Of a DNA stretch of 64,000 nucleotides, positions 52,942-62,587 are shown one piece after another (the first letter of the stretch is position 1; each line of letters starts with the position of its first letter). A model generated the notes under the pieces. The model was not told where the DNA came from. It ran no database searches and saw only the letters and a list, made by a program, of their open reading frames with translations. The DNA lies in the NCBI RefSeq assembly GCF_009729095.1, contig NZ_VTGX01000002.1, positions 124,001 to 188,000 of the forward strand, read 5' to 3'. This DNA comes from Mycolicibacterium sp. CBMA 247. Lineage in GTDB: Bacteria; Actinomycetota; Actinomycetes; Mycobacteriales; Mycobacteriaceae. Made by a program: the position numbers and the translations under genes.

Positions 52942-53975
52942 CTCCCGTTGCCCGCCACGCCCAGCAGTCTCAGCGACCCTCGCACGATGTCGTCCCCGCA
53001 ACTGCGGTGCAGGGCGTTCACCGGACCGTCGCGGTAGCGCTGCCAGCGCCGGGCCCGGCACAGATGAGCGTTGCGATCGGTACCCGGATCCACCGTCAGT
53101 CCGTCTGCCTGCACCATGTCGACGGCTGCGGCCATCACCGCGATCACGGTGTCATCATCCGCCAGGAAGCGACCGACGGCTTCATCACCCCGGACCCCGC
53201 CAACCGCGCGCAACTCGGCCAGCGCCCACCGCGCCCGGCGATACCGCACCGGGGCGGCCGCCGCATCGATTGCCGCCCGGACTCGATCCAACTCGCTGAG
53301 CCGGCGAAACAGCCCGGGCATGGTCTCGGTATTCGCGCCGCGGCTCAACGCCAAGGTGGCGTGGGCGATCCCGAACCGGTCCAAACGTTCCAGCAGCTCG
53401 ACACGCACCGCGCGCGGCACCCGGTGCGAGCCAGACACAAAGGCGTCGGCCGAGGTCAGGTCGGCGGGCTCGGACGCCAGCAGCTTCAGAGCGCCGGCCA
53501 GGTGCGTCGGCAGGGCCGCGCCGGCCGACGCGGCCAGTAGCGCCACCATCGGCACCACCGGCACTCCGGCCAACTCCCGCAGGCTCCGAGCCCTGCGGTG
53601 TGCGGTCGCCACCGGGCCGCCCGGGCCGGACCCGGCCAGATCGGCCTTGTTGAGCACCACCAGCGCCGGCCGGCCCGCCCGGGTCAGCTCCTCGAGCAGG
53701 GCTTCGTCCTCGGGTTTGAGAACCTCGGCGATCACCAGCACCGCGACGTCACCGGCCTCTGCAGTCACCAGGCCTGCCGTGGCCAGGGCATGCCCTTCCA
53801 AAGCGGAAGCCACCGCGCTCACGCCGACCCCGCGACGCCCGCGCACATCGACACTGAGCGGAGCCGACACCCGCGCACTGATCTCCGCCAACCGCGCATC
53901 GCCGTCACGGTCGGCAAAGCGTGTGAGCTCGTCTGCGAAAATCTGGCAGCCTTCCCTGCGTGGTGACGGGCGCAA
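52938..53975 (-). CDS. GTPase-like protein (Rv0209 type)
   Basis: About 345 residues. The frame allows a TTG start at 53975; no ATG or GTG lies near, so the true start is uncertain. It has SVDVRGRRGVGVSAVASAL, a degenerate P-loop missing the lysine, LVIAEVLKPEDEALLEELTR and LVVLNKADL, whose NKxD is the guanine-recognition motif. The rest is helical. It overlaps the Rv0210-type gene by 4 bases, so both are made together. The pair is conserved next to trmB and mmpL3 in mycobacteria as I recall it, which hints at an envelope or division role. Confidence 0.75.
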   Translation of the reverse strand: MRPSPRREGCQIFADELTRFADRDGDARLAEISARVSAPLSVDVRGRRGVGVSAVASALEGHALATAGLVTAEAGDVAVLVIAEVLKPEDEALLEELTRAGRPALVVLNKADLAGSGPGGPVATAHRRARSLRELAGVPVVPMVALLAASAGAALPTHLAGALKLLASEPADLTSADAFVSGSHRVPRAVRVELLERLDRFGIAHATLALSRGANTETMPGLFRRLSELDRVRAAIDAAAAPVRYRRARWALAELRAVGGVRGDEAVGRFLADDDTVIAVMAAAVDMVQADGLTVDPGTDRNAHLCRARRWQRYRDGPVNALHRSCGDDIVRGSLRLLGVAGNGR

Positions 53976-54118
53976 TCCCGGTGCCTCACGAAAAATCGTG
54001 ACATGGCCCGGGTGGACTCGCGAACGGATGTTTAACCGTTGCCAGCTGGAGGCAACTGTTGGGTATCAATCTGTACCACGATGCGGGTACAACGCCCCCG
54101 ATAAGAGACCATGGACGG

Positions 54119-54898
54119 ATGCACCCGTCCAGGTCCGACGTCGGCGGGCCGGCGTCGGCAGATGAAGTGGCCGATGTGCCGCCTGCCCAGCCCCACCGTT
54201 TTCCCCGGGTGACCAGCTTTCGCACCCGGCGCTCGACGCTGTCGCCGGCCCAGCAAAAAACCTGGAACCGGCTGTGGCCTGAGCTGGGTATCCAGGCCCG
54301 TGATGAGGATTCGCGACCCGTCGCCGACCTCGACACCGCGGCCTGGTTCGGCCGCTCCGCACCGCTGATCCTGGAGATCGGCTCGGGCACCGGCACGTCC
54401 ACGCTGGCGATGGCCCAGGCCGAACCGGACCTCGATGTGATCGCGGTCGAGGTCTACCGCAAAGGCCTGGCCCAACTACTCAGCGCGATCGATCGCACCT
54501 TGGAGACCTCCTCTCCGGTCACCAACATCCGGATGGTCCGCGGCGACGGCGTCGACGTGCTCGAGCACATGTTCGGCCATGCGACCCTGACCGGCGTGCG
54601 GGTGTTCTTCCCGGACCCCTGGCCCAAGGCCCGCCACCACAAGCGCCGCCTGCTGCAACCGGCCACGGTCGCGCTGATCGCCGACCGGTTACGGCCCGGC
54701 GGAATCCTGCATGCGGCCACCGACCACTCCGGGTATGCCGAGCACATCGCCGAGGTCGGGGACGCCGAGCCGCTGCTGCGCCGGATCGAGCCGAGCGCGG
54801 ATCTGCCCATCTCGGTCGAGCGACCGGTCACCAAGTACGAACGCAAAGCCCTGGCCGGCCCCGACGTCACCGAGTTGGTCTGGGAGAAACGGCCATGA
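54119..54898 (+). CDS. trmB: tRNA (guanine-N7-)-methyltransferase
   Basis: 259 residues from ATG 54119. The SAM-binding motif LILEIGSGTGTSTLAMAQ, the RVFFPDPWPKARHHKRRL block and the late TDHSGYAEHI segment are diagnostic of TrmB, which makes 7-methylguanosine at position 46 of tRNA. The N-terminal 60 residues are variable. Its stop overlaps the start of the NYN gene by 4 bases (ATGA), as in other mycobacteria. It is divergent from the GTPase pair, with 143 bases between. Confidence 0.95.
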   Translation: MHPSRSDVGGPASADEVADVPPAQPHRFPRVTSFRTRRSTLSPAQQKTWNRLWPELGIQARDEDSRPVADLDTAAWFGRSAPLILEIGSGTGTSTLAMAQAEPDLDVIAVEVYRKGLAQLLSAIDRTLETSSPVTNIRMVRGDGVDVLEHMFGHATLTGVRVFFPDPWPKARHHKRRLLQPATVALIADRLRPGGILHAATDHSGYAEHIAEVGDAEPLLRRIEPSADLPISVERPVTKYERKALAGPDVTELVWEKRP

Positions 54899-55620
54899 GT
54901 GTGACCGAAGACATGCAGGACGAGGCTACGCAGGTAGAGGCCCAATCCGAGGCGGGGCCCGAAACACCGGCCATCGCCCCCGCCCGCCGGGTGCTGCTGG
55001 TGTGGGACGCCCCCAATCTGGACATGGGATTGGGCGCGATCCTGGGTGGCCGCCCGACGGCGGCGCATCGTCCCCGCTTCGACGCGCTGGGCCGCTGGCT
55101 GCTCGGGTACACCTCTGATCTGGTCGCCGAATCCGGCGAGGACGGCGAGGACGGCGACTTCTCACTGGAGCCCGAAGCCACCGTCTTCACCAACATCGCC
55201 CCAGGTAGCGCCGATGTGGTGCGCCCATGGGTGGAAGCGTTGCGTAACGTGGGTTTCGCCGTCTTCGCCAAGCCGAAGATCGACGATGACAGCGACGTCG
55301 ACAGCGACATGCTCGATCACATCGCCCTGCGTCGCAGCGAAGGGCTGGCGGCGGTCATGGTGGCCTCGGCAGACGGGCAGGCGTTCCGGCAGCCGCTGGA
55401 AGAGATCGCTCGTGAGGGCACTCCCGTGCAGGTGCTTGGATTTCGCGAACATGCGAGCTGGGCGTTAGCGTCGGATACCTTGGAGTTTGTCGATCTGGAG
55501 GACATTCCCGGTGTGTTCCGGGAACCGCTGCCACGGATCGGCCTGGACTCGCTGCCCGAGCAGGGAGCATGGCTGCAGCCGTTCAGGCCGCTGTCATCGC
55601 TACTGAGCGCGCGTGTGTAA
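54895..55620 (+). CDS. NYN-domain (PIN-like) protein, Rv0207c type
   Basis: 241 residues. After a variable N-terminus of about 35 residues comes RVLLVWDAPNLDMGLG, then VMVASADGQAFRQPLEEIA and VLGFREHASWAL, which fit an NYN domain, a PIN-like nuclease fold with acidic metal ligands. It lies between trmB and mmpL3, as in other mycobacteria. Nuclease action on RNA is inferred from the family. Confidence 0.85.
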   Translation: MSVTEDMQDEATQVEAQSEAGPETPAIAPARRVLLVWDAPNLDMGLGAILGGRPTAAHRPRFDALGRWLLGYTSDLVAESGEDGEDGDFSLEPEATVFTNIAPGSADVVRPWVEALRNVGFAVFAKPKIDDDSDVDSDMLDHIALRRSEGLAAVMVASADGQAFRQPLEEIAREGTPVQVLGFREHASWALASDTLEFVDLEDIPGVFREPLPRIGLDSLPEQGAWLQPFRPLSSLLSARV

Positions 55621-55691
55621 CAACTGAAGACCTTCGTCCGCGCGGGTCACCACAAGTTTTAAAGCGAAATATTGAAGCGTTAGGAGCCTAA

Positions 55692-58676
55692 GTGTTCGCC
55701 TGGTGGGGTCGAACGGTGTACCAGCTCAGGTACATCGTCATCGGTGTCCTGGTGGCGCTGTGCCTAGGTGGCGCCGTCTACGGAAGCAGTCTGGGACAGC
55801 ACGTCACGCAGAGTGGCTTCTACGACGAGGGCAGTCAATCGGTCCAGGCATCGCTCCTGGGCGACGAGGTATACGGCCGTGACCGCACCAGTCACGTCGT
55901 CGCCATCCTGACGCCGCCGGATGACAAGAAGGTCACCGACAAGGCGTGGCAGAAGAAAGTCACCGAAGAACTCGACAAGGTGACCAAGGACCACCCGGAC
56001 CAGGTCCAGGGCTGGGTGGGCTGGCTGAAGGCACCTGATGTCGCAGGGCTCGCCGCGATGAAGACCGAAGATGGGCGCCACACGTTCATCAGCGTCCCCC
56101 TCAAGGGCGACGACGACGACGCGATCCTGAAGAACTACCAAGCCGTCGCGCCCGATCTGCAGCAGGTCAACGGCGGCGACATCAAACTGGCCGGCCTCAA
56201 CCCGCTGGCCAGCGAGCTCACCGGGACCATCGGCACGGACCAGAAACGGGCCGAACTCGCGATTGTGCCATTGGTGGCCGTGGTGCTGTTCTTCGTCTTC
56301 GGCGGTGCGGTCGCCGCCGCCCTGCCCGCGATCATCGGTGGCCTGACCATCGGCGGTGCGCTGGGCATTCTGCGGTTCACCGCCGAGTTCGGGCCTGTGC
56401 ACTTCTTCGCCCAGCCGGTCGTGACGATGATGGGCTTCGGTATCGCCATCGACTACGGCCTGTTCATCGTGAGCCGGTTCCGAGAGGAACTCGCCGAGGG
56501 TTATGACACCGAAGCCGCGGTCCGAAGATCGGTGATGACCTCAGGCCGGACCGTGGCCTTCTCCGCGGTGATCATCGTGGCCTCCTCGATGCCGCTGCTG
56601 CTGATCCCACTCGGGTTCCTCAAGTCGATCACCTACGCCATCATCGCCTCGGTCATGTTGGCGGCATTCCTGTCGATCACCGTGCTACCCGCGGTTCTGG
56701 CCATCCTGGGACCCCGAGTCGACGCGCTCGGCGTGACAACCTTGCTGAAGGTGCCGTTCCTGGCCAATTGGCCGTTCTCACGCCGGATCATCGACTGGTT
56801 CGCCGAGAAGACCCAGAAGACCAAGACCCGCGAAGAAGTCGAGCAGGGTTTCTGGGGCCGGCTGGTCAACATCGTGATGAAGCGGCCCATCGCCTTTGCC
56901 ACACCGATCCTGATCGTCATGACCCTTCTGGTCCTGCCGATCGGCTCACTCACGCTCGCGGGCATCAGCGAGAAGTACCTGCCGCCGGACAACGCGGTGC
57001 GCCAATCCCAGGAGCAGTTCGACAAGCTCTTCCCCGGATTCCGCACCGAACAGATCACCCTGGTGATGAAGCGCGCGGACGGTGAGCCGATCACCGACTC
57101 GCAGATCGCCGACATGCGGGCCAAGGCGCTGACCGTCTCCGGCTTCACCGATCCGGACAACAATCCGGATGCCATGTGGAAAGAGCGCCCGGCCACTGAC
57201 AGCGGGTCGAAGGACAAGTCGGTACGGGTGGTCCAGAACGGCCTGGTCAACCGGGGCGACGCGGCGCAGAACATTTCGGACCTGCGCGCGCTGCAGCCGC
57301 CCCACGGCATCGAGGTATTCGTCGGCGGCACCCCCGCCCTGGAGCAGGACTCGATCCACAGCCTGTTCTCCAGATTGCCGCTGATGGGGACGATCCTGGT
57401 CATCACCACCACGGTGCTGATGTTCCTGGCCTTCGGATCGATCGTGCTACCGATCAAGGCCGCATTGATGAGTGCCCTGACCCTCGGCTCGACGATGGGC
57501 ATCCTCACCTGGATGTTCGTCGACGGCCACGGGTCAGGACTGCTGAATTACACGCCACAGCCGCTGATGGCACCGATGATCGGTCTGATCATCGCGGTGA
57601 TCTGGGGTCTGTCCACCGACTACGAGGTGTTCCTGGTGTCGCGCATGGTGGAGGCCCGCGAACGCGGTATGTCCACCGCCGAGGCCATCCGCATCGGTAC
57701 CGCGACCACTGGTCGCCTTATCACCGGCGCCGCCCTGGTCCTGGCCGTGGTGGCCGGCGCGTTCGCCTTCTCCGACCTGGTGATGATGAAGTACCTAGCG
57801 TTCGGCCTGCTCATCGCCCTGCTGCTGGACGCCACCGTCATCCGTATGTTCCTGGTGCCGGCCATCATGAAGCTGCTCGGCGACGACTGCTGGTGGGCTC
57901 CGCACTGGATGAAACGCATCCAGGAGAAGATGGGCCTCGGCGAGACCGAGCTGCCCGACGAACGCAAGCGCCCGGTCGCACAGAACCCCGGTGAGGACGA
58001 ACGCGCCCTGGCCGGTGTCGGTGCCCTGCCGCCACCACCGCCGCGGCCGCACGATCCGACCCACCCCGCGATCGAGCCCACCCGCCCGCCGATGCCGCGG
58101 ACCAACGCGCCCTCAGCGGCGGGCACGGCGCGGATCACCCCGCCCCAGGTGCAACCTCAGCATCCGGAACAGGAGCCCGCCACCACGCGGTTCGCCATGG
58201 CCCGCAACGCCATGCGCAACGCGATGAACACGGCGGTCAACACGGCGACGGGCAACACCAACGCCGCTACGGAGCACGCACCACAGCCCACCGGACGCCC
58301 CACCGGAGGCCCGGCGGCTCCCCCGCAGCGTGAAGATCGTGAGATCGAATCGTGGCTGGGTGCGCTGCGCGGCGGCCCGGCCAAGGGCGGGTCAGCCAAC
58401 GGGACTCCGCCCAGCACTCCGGCACCTCGACCGTCAGCCGATGCCACCCGCGCGATGCCGCAACAGCAGCAGCGTCCGCCCGTCGGTGGTGAGAGTGCGC
58501 CGACGACGGCGTTCAGCGCACAGCGTCCCGGCCCCGGCCCCGGCCCGAATCCACCGTCACGCCAGCGTGATCAGGACCCGTCGACGCAGAAGTTCAACCC
58601 CCACGACGACGAGCCCCCGCGTCGCGGCGGCGGGATGAGCGCGCAGGATCTGCTGCGCCGCGAGGGCCGGCTCTGA
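55692..58676 (+). CDS. mmpL3: Trehalose monomycolate flippase MmpL3
   Basis: 994 residues from GTG 55692, with TAGGAG upstream. The proton-relay motifs GFGIAIDYGLFIVSRFREE and GLSTDYEVFLVSRMVEARERG are in place, with about twelve membrane helices and two periplasmic loops. From about residue 740 a proline, glutamine and asparagine-rich cytoplasmic tail is present, as in MmpL3. It moves trehalose monomycolate across the inner membrane, is essential for mycolic acid envelope growth, and is the target of several antitubercular compounds. The flanking trmB-NYN order supports the name. Confidence 0.97.
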   Translation: MFAWWGRTVYQLRYIVIGVLVALCLGGAVYGSSLGQHVTQSGFYDEGSQSVQASLLGDEVYGRDRTSHVVAILTPPDDKKVTDKAWQKKVTEELDKVTKDHPDQVQGWVGWLKAPDVAGLAAMKTEDGRHTFISVPLKGDDDDAILKNYQAVAPDLQQVNGGDIKLAGLNPLASELTGTIGTDQKRAELAIVPLVAVVLFFVFGGAVAAALPAIIGGLTIGGALGILRFTAEFGPVHFFAQPVVTMMGFGIAIDYGLFIVSRFREELAEGYDTEAAVRRSVMTSGRTVAFSAVIIVASSMPLLLIPLGFLKSITYAIIASVMLAAFLSITVLPAVLAILGPRVDALGVTTLLKVPFLANWPFSRRIIDWFAEKTQKTKTREEVEQGFWGRLVNIVMKRPIAFATPILIVMTLLVLPIGSLTLAGISEKYLPPDNAVRQSQEQFDKLFPGFRTEQITLVMKRADGEPITDSQIADMRAKALTVSGFTDPDNNPDAMWKERPATDSGSKDKSVRVVQNGLVNRGDAAQNISDLRALQPPHGIEVFVGGTPALEQDSIHSLFSRLPLMGTILVITTTVLMFLAFGSIVLPIKAALMSALTLGSTMGILTWMFVDGHGSGLLNYTPQPLMAPMIGLIIAVIWGLSTDYEVFLVSRMVEARERGMSTAEAIRIGTATTGRLITGAALVLAVVAGAFAFSDLVMMKYLAFGLLIALLLDATVIRMFLVPAIMKLLGDDCWWAPHWMKRIQEKMGLGETELPDERKRPVAQNPGEDERALAGVGALPPPPPRPHDPTHPAIEPTRPPMPRTNAPSAAGTARITPPQVQPQHPEQEPATTRFAMARNAMRNAMNTAVNTATGNTNAATEHAPQPTGRPTGGPAAPPQREDREIESWLGALRGGPAKGGSANGTPPSTPAPRPSADATRAMPQQQQRPPVGGESAPTTAFSAQRPGPGPGPNPPSRQRDQDPSTQKFNPHDDEPPRRGGGMSAQDLLRREGRL

Positions 58677-58698
58677 TCCAGGGTTAGCGTTCTGGATC
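58675..58698. terminator. Short hairpin between mmpL3 and AI-2E gene
   Basis: GATCCAG (58675-58681) and CTGGATC (58692-58698) form a 7-base stem with a 10-base loop across the 7-base gap and the convergent gene ends. A weak bidirectional terminator is possible. Confidence 0.4.
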
Positions 58699-59832
58699 CT
58701 CCGACGGCAGGTCGTCGGGTGTGGCTTCGATGAGCACACCGTCCATGTCCTGCTGTCGGGCCTCCTCGGCGTCCGGGTCCGCGGCCAACAGCACCCGGGT
58801 CGCGCTGTTGATGAACGCCACCGTTGGCACCGCGAGCAGGGCGCCGACGATGCCGGCCAGCACGCCACCGCCGGCGATGGCCAACACCACCGCCAGTGGG
58901 TGAATCGACACCGCGCGGCCCATCACCAGCGGTTGCAGCACATGTCCTTCCAGCTGCTGCACGGCGATGATCAGCCCCAGGGTGATCAGGGCGTAGACCA
59001 AACCCTTGGCCAGCAGCGCCACCACCACCGCCAGGAATCCGGCGATCACCGCACCGACCAGCGGGATGAACGCACCCATGAACACCAGCGAGGCCAGCGG
59101 TAGGGCCAGCGGAATACCCATGATGGCCAGGCCGGTCCCGATCCCGAGCGCGTCGACCAGGGCCACCAGGAAGGTGGCCCGCACGTAGCCGATCAGCGAG
59201 TGGAAACCGGCCCGTCCGGCGTCGCGCACCCGATCGCGCACGTCGCCCGGGAACACCTTGCTGACGAACGTGAAGATGCTGCGGCCGCCCTGCAGCAGGA
59301 AGATCAGGGTGAACAGGGTCAGCAGCGCGCCGGTGAGCAGTTCGGTGAGGGTGCCGGCGGTGGACAGCGCACCGGTGGTGAGCTTCTCCTGGTTACGCTG
59401 CAGCGCCTCGATCGCGGTGTTACCGGCTTGGTCGATCTGCTCCTTGCTCAGGTGCATCGGACCGTTGATCAGCCAGTGCCGGACCCCGTCGATGCTGCGT
59501 GTCACCTGCACCACGAGTTGCGGTGCGCCCTCGATGAATTGGGAGATGACGAACGCCAGGATGCCGCCCACCACCGCCACACCGGAAAGCAGCACCAGGG
59601 CCACCGCGGCACCACGCGGCGCGCCGCGGCGGTCCATGAAGTCGACGGCAGGCAGCAGCAACGCCGTCACCATGGTGGCCAGGGCCACCGGCACCACGAT
59701 CACCTCAAGGCGTTTGATCAGCCATAGCAACGCCACGACCGTGGCCAATATGACGAGAAGACGCCATGACCAGGCCGCGACCTTGCGAACGAAGGGCGTA
59801 ACAGCCTCATCAGCAACAGGATCCGGTGACAT
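58684..59832 (-). CDS. AI-2E family permease (Rv0205 type)
   Basis: 382 residues. Eight or so hydrophobic segments, [21 protein letters not shown] and the terminal [16 protein letters not shown] segment are typical of the AI-2E/UPF0118 family, some of which are sodium or proton antiporters or exporters. ATG 59832 is preceded by TAGGCT on the minus strand (59844-59839), 6 bases upstream, so it may be leaderless. It is convergent with mmpL3 and divergent from the YbhN-type gene. The cargo is unknown. Confidence 0.9.
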   Translation of the reverse strand: MSPDPVADEAVTPFVRKVAAWSWRLLVILATVVALLWLIKRLEVIVVPVALATMVTALLLPAVDFMDRRGAPRGAAVALVLLSGVAVVGGILAFVISQFIEGAPQLVVQVTRSIDGVRHWLINGPMHLSKEQIDQAGNTAIEALQRNQEKLTTGALSTAGTLTELLTGALLTLFTLIFLLQGGRSIFTFVSKVFPGDVRDRVRDAGRAGFHSLIGYVRATFLVALVDALGIGTGLAIMGIPLALPLASLVFMGAFIPLVGAVIAGFLAVVVALLAKGLVYALITLGLIIAVQQLEGHVLQPLVMGRAVSIHPLAVVLAIAGGGVLAGIVGALLAVPTVAFINSATRVLLAADPDAEEARQQDMDGVLIEATPDDLPSEDPER

Positions 59833-59891
59833 GTCGGTAGCCTAATGCGGCGCGCCGCCGCAACCGGTGATGTCCTCACGACCTGCGCGGT

Positions 59892-59897
59892 TACCCT
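59892..59897 (+). promoter_or_regulatory. Candidate -10 for leaderless YbhN-type gene
   Basis: TACCCT ends exactly 7 bases before GTG 59905. No ribosome binding site is seen, consistent with a leaderless transcript. Confidence 0.5.
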
Positions 59898-59904
59898 GTA
59901 GGAC

Positions 59905-61020
59905 GTGTCACAGGACGCGCCGGCCGACACAGCCCGGGACCGAGCCGGTTCCACGCGCGGCAAGTACTGGTGGGTGCGGTGGGTGGTCATCGCACTCGCG
60001 GTGGCAGTGCTCGCCGTCGAGGTGACCCTGGTCTGGGATCAGTTGGCGAAGGCCTGGCGGAGCCTGTTGACGGCGAACGGTTGGTGGGTACTGGCGTCGG
60101 TGGGCGCCGCGATGGCCTCGATGCACAGCTTCGCCCAGATCCAGCGGACACTGCTCCGCTCGGCGGGGGTGCCCGTCCGGCAGTGGCGTTCGGAGGCCGC
60201 GTTCTACGCCGGCAACGCGCTGTCGACCACCATGCCCGGCGGCCCGGTGCTCTCGGCAACGTTCGTCTACCGCCAACAACGCATCTGGGGCGCCTCACCG
60301 CTGGTGGCCTCCTGGCAGCTGGTGATGTCGGGGGTGTTGCAGATCGTCGGCCTGGCGCTGCTCGGTCTCGGCGGCGCGCTCATGCTCGGGGCCAGCAAGA
60401 ACCCACTGTCGCTGATCTTCTCGCTCGGCGCGTTCCTGGCGATCATCCTGCTGGCCCAGGCCGTGGCCACCAAGCCCGAACTGATCGACGGCATCGGAGC
60501 CAAGGTGCTGTCGTGGGTGAACTCGTTGCGCGGCAAGCCCTCCGATGCCGGGCTGGCCAAATGGCGCGAGACCCTGCAGCAGCTGGAGTCGGTCAGCCTG
60601 GGCCGTCGGGACCTCGCGGTGGCATTCAGCTGGTCGATGTTCAACTGGATCGCCGACGTGGCCTGCCTGGCGTTCGCCTGCTACGCCGCCGGCGGCCATC
60701 CGTCGCTGGCCGGGGTCACCGTCGCCTATGCCGCCGCCCGCGCGGTGGGGGCCATCCCGTTGATGCCGGGCGGTCTGCTGGTGGTGGAAGCCGTGCTGGT
60801 GCCCGGGCTGGTTTCCTCCGGAATGACGCTGGCCTCGGCCATCTCGGCGATGCTCATCTACCGGCTCGTCAGCTGGATCTTCATCTCCACGATCGGCTGG
60901 GTGGTGTTCTTCTTCATGTTCCGCACCGAGAAGGACCTCGACCCCGACAAAGACGCCGCCGACACTGGCAATCCCGTCACTGACACCACCACCTCCCCGA
61001 ATCCCGAACCCGAGCGCTAG
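59905..61020 (+). CDS. YbhN/MprF-type flippase-like membrane protein
   Basis: 371 residues from GTG 59905 with about eight membrane helices. NGWWVLASVGAAMASMHSFAQ, ALSTTMPGGPVLSATFVYRQQ and AARAVGAIPLMPGGLLVVEAVL match the lysylphosphatidylglycerol synthase transmembrane region (YbhN, UPF0104) without the synthase domain. Such proteins flip lipids. A Rv0204c-type protein holds this place next to the AI-2E gene in M. tuberculosis, as I recall. A charged, Asp/Thr-rich tail follows the last helix. It is followed closely by the lipoprotein gene. Confidence 0.88.
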   Translation: MSQDAPADTARDRAGSTRGKYWWVRWVVIALAVAVLAVEVTLVWDQLAKAWRSLLTANGWWVLASVGAAMASMHSFAQIQRTLLRSAGVPVRQWRSEAAFYAGNALSTTMPGGPVLSATFVYRQQRIWGASPLVASWQLVMSGVLQIVGLALLGLGGALMLGASKNPLSLIFSLGAFLAIILLAQAVATKPELIDGIGAKVLSWVNSLRGKPSDAGLAKWRETLQQLESVSLGRRDLAVAFSWSMFNWIADVACLAFACYAAGGHPSLAGVTVAYAAARAVGAIPLMPGGLLVVEAVLVPGLVSSGMTLASAISAMLIYRLVSWIFISTIGWVVFFFMFRTEKDLDPDKDAADTGNPVTDTTTSPNPEPER

Positions 61021-61029
61021 GAGACGTCC

Positions 61030-62229
61030 ATGCGGGTCCGTTACCCGATCGCAGTGCTCACCCTGACCTTGGCGGGGTGTTCGTCGGCACAGGCTCCGCA
61101 GTCGGAGTCCCCTACCACCACCACCCCGCCGGCGGTGGCCACGCCTGTTGTGGGATCGGTTCTGGCAGAACCGGTTCCGGTGGCGGCCACCGACGGCCGC
61201 ACCCACCTGGCATATGAATTGATGCTGACCAACGCCTCGCCGGGCAATGTCACGCTGAACTCGCTCAGCGCCACGACCGGTGACCGCAAGCTGCTCACCC
61301 TGTCCGGCGACAGCCTCAAGTACTGGACCAGAGCCGTCGGCAATTCCGCCGTCGGCACCAATGTGCTCGGGCCTGGGCAGAGCGCCTTCGTGTGGCTGGA
61401 CGTGGTGGCCGACGATCCGTCGCAGGTGCCCACCGAACTCGCCCACGAACTCGGGATCACCGTCACCAAGCCGATGCCGCCGCTGATCCCGCCGAACCTG
61501 ACCGAGTCGGTGGCACCGGTTTCGGTGCAGACCCGCAAGCCGGTGTCCATCTCCCCACCGCTGACCGGGGACAACTGGTTGGACGCCAACAGTTGCTGCG
61601 ATATGACACCGCACCGGATGGCGCTCAATCCGATCAACGGAAAGCTCTGGGCCGCAGAACGATTCGCGATCGACTATGTGCAACTCAGCGCCGACGGGCG
61701 GGTGTTCACCGGGGACCGGGCCAAGGTCACGAGCTACCCGTATTTCGGCTCCGAGATCCACGCGGTGGCAGACGGACCCGTGGTGGCGGTTCTCGACGGA
61801 CTGAACGAGCAGGTGCCCGGCGTCACGCCGAGCGGGCTCACCCTGCAGCAGTATGGCGGCAACCACATCGTGCAGGACATCGGCGATGGCAATTACGCCT
61901 TCTACGCGCATCTGCAACCGAACAGCCTCAAGGTCAAGCCCGGCGACAAACTCAGCACGGGGCAGGTCATCGGCGCCCTGGGCAACTCCGGCAACTCCGA
62001 CGCACCGCACCTGCACTTCCATGTGATGGACAATCCGGATCCGTTGGCATCCAATGGTTTACCATTTACCTTCAAATCGTTCCGGCTGGATTCCCGGCTC
62101 ACCTCGCTGAGCGCCTCCGACGCGCTCTTCGACGGCAAACCGGCCGCACGGCAACCGGGCTTTGCCGAGCGCGACCAAACCGACGTCAGCCCGCTGGTAC
62201 TGGATGTGATGACCTATGCGACGAGCTAG
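61030..62229 (+). CDS. M23-like lipoprotein, metal site degenerate
   Basis: 399 residues. A lipoprotein signal peptide ends with LAGC, Cys17 being the lipid-anchored residue, so it is on the outer face of the membrane. The C-terminal half has GNYAFYAHLQPNSLKVKPGDKL and HLHFHV, the final metal motif of M23 peptidases. In place of the usual HxxxD it has ERFAIDY, so the first zinc histidine is Arg. It may bind peptidoglycan or activate an amidase without being a peptidase itself. The stop overlaps the DUF3054 start by 14 bases. Confidence 0.85.
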   Translation: MRVRYPIAVLTLTLAGCSSAQAPQSESPTTTTPPAVATPVVGSVLAEPVPVAATDGRTHLAYELMLTNASPGNVTLNSLSATTGDRKLLTLSGDSLKYWTRAVGNSAVGTNVLGPGQSAFVWLDVVADDPSQVPTELAHELGITVTKPMPPLIPPNLTESVAPVSVQTRKPVSISPPLTGDNWLDANSCCDMTPHRMALNPINGKLWAAERFAIDYVQLSADGRVFTGDRAKVTSYPYFGSEIHAVADGPVVAVLDGLNEQVPGVTPSGLTLQQYGGNHIVQDIGDGNYAFYAHLQPNSLKVKPGDKLSTGQVIGALGNSGNSDAPHLHFHVMDNPDPLASNGLPFTFKSFRLDSRLTSLSASDALFDGKPAARQPGFAERDQTDVSPLVLDVMTYATS

Positions 62230-62587
62230 CGCCCTAGCTTTCCTGACCGACCTGATCTGCGTAGTCGTGTTCTGCACCATCGGAAGGCGCAGCCACGCCG
62301 AAGGCCTGACGGTGGCCGGGGTGGCCGAGACGGCGTGGCCGTTCCTGACCGGAACCGTGATCGGCTGGTTGCTCGCACGTGGCTGGCAGCGGCCGACGTC
62401 GTTGGCGCCCACCGGGATCGTGGTATGGATCAGCACGGTGGTGGTCGGCATGGTGCTGCGCAAACTGACCACTGCCGGGGTGGCCGTCAGCTTCATCGTG
62501 GTCGCCTCGCTGACCACCGCGGTACTGCTGCTGGGCTGGCGTGCGGTGGCGGCCGGTATCAGCGCTCGGCGCCGTCAATCTGCCTGA
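62216..62587 (+). CDS. DUF3054 membrane protein
   Basis: 123 residues with four hydrophobic helices. FLTDLICVVVFCTIGRRSHAEG at the start and AWPFLTGTVIGWLLARGW then TAGVAVSFIVVASLTTAVLL follow the DUF3054 pattern, common in actinobacteria. It overlaps the lipoprotein gene by 14 bases and its end overlaps the sensor kinase by 13 bases. Function is unknown. Confidence 0.88.
   Translation: MRRASALAFLTDLICVVVFCTIGRRSHAEGLTVAGVAETAWPFLTGTVIGWLLARGWQRPTSLAPTGIVVWISTVVVGMVLRKLTTAGVAVSFIVVASLTTAVLLLGWRAVAAGISARRRQSA

Noticed and set aside
60295..62022. Minus-strand open frame of 575 codons opposite the YbhN-type and lipoprotein genes
   Set aside because: Both plus-strand genes have clear membrane and signal features; the shadow has none.
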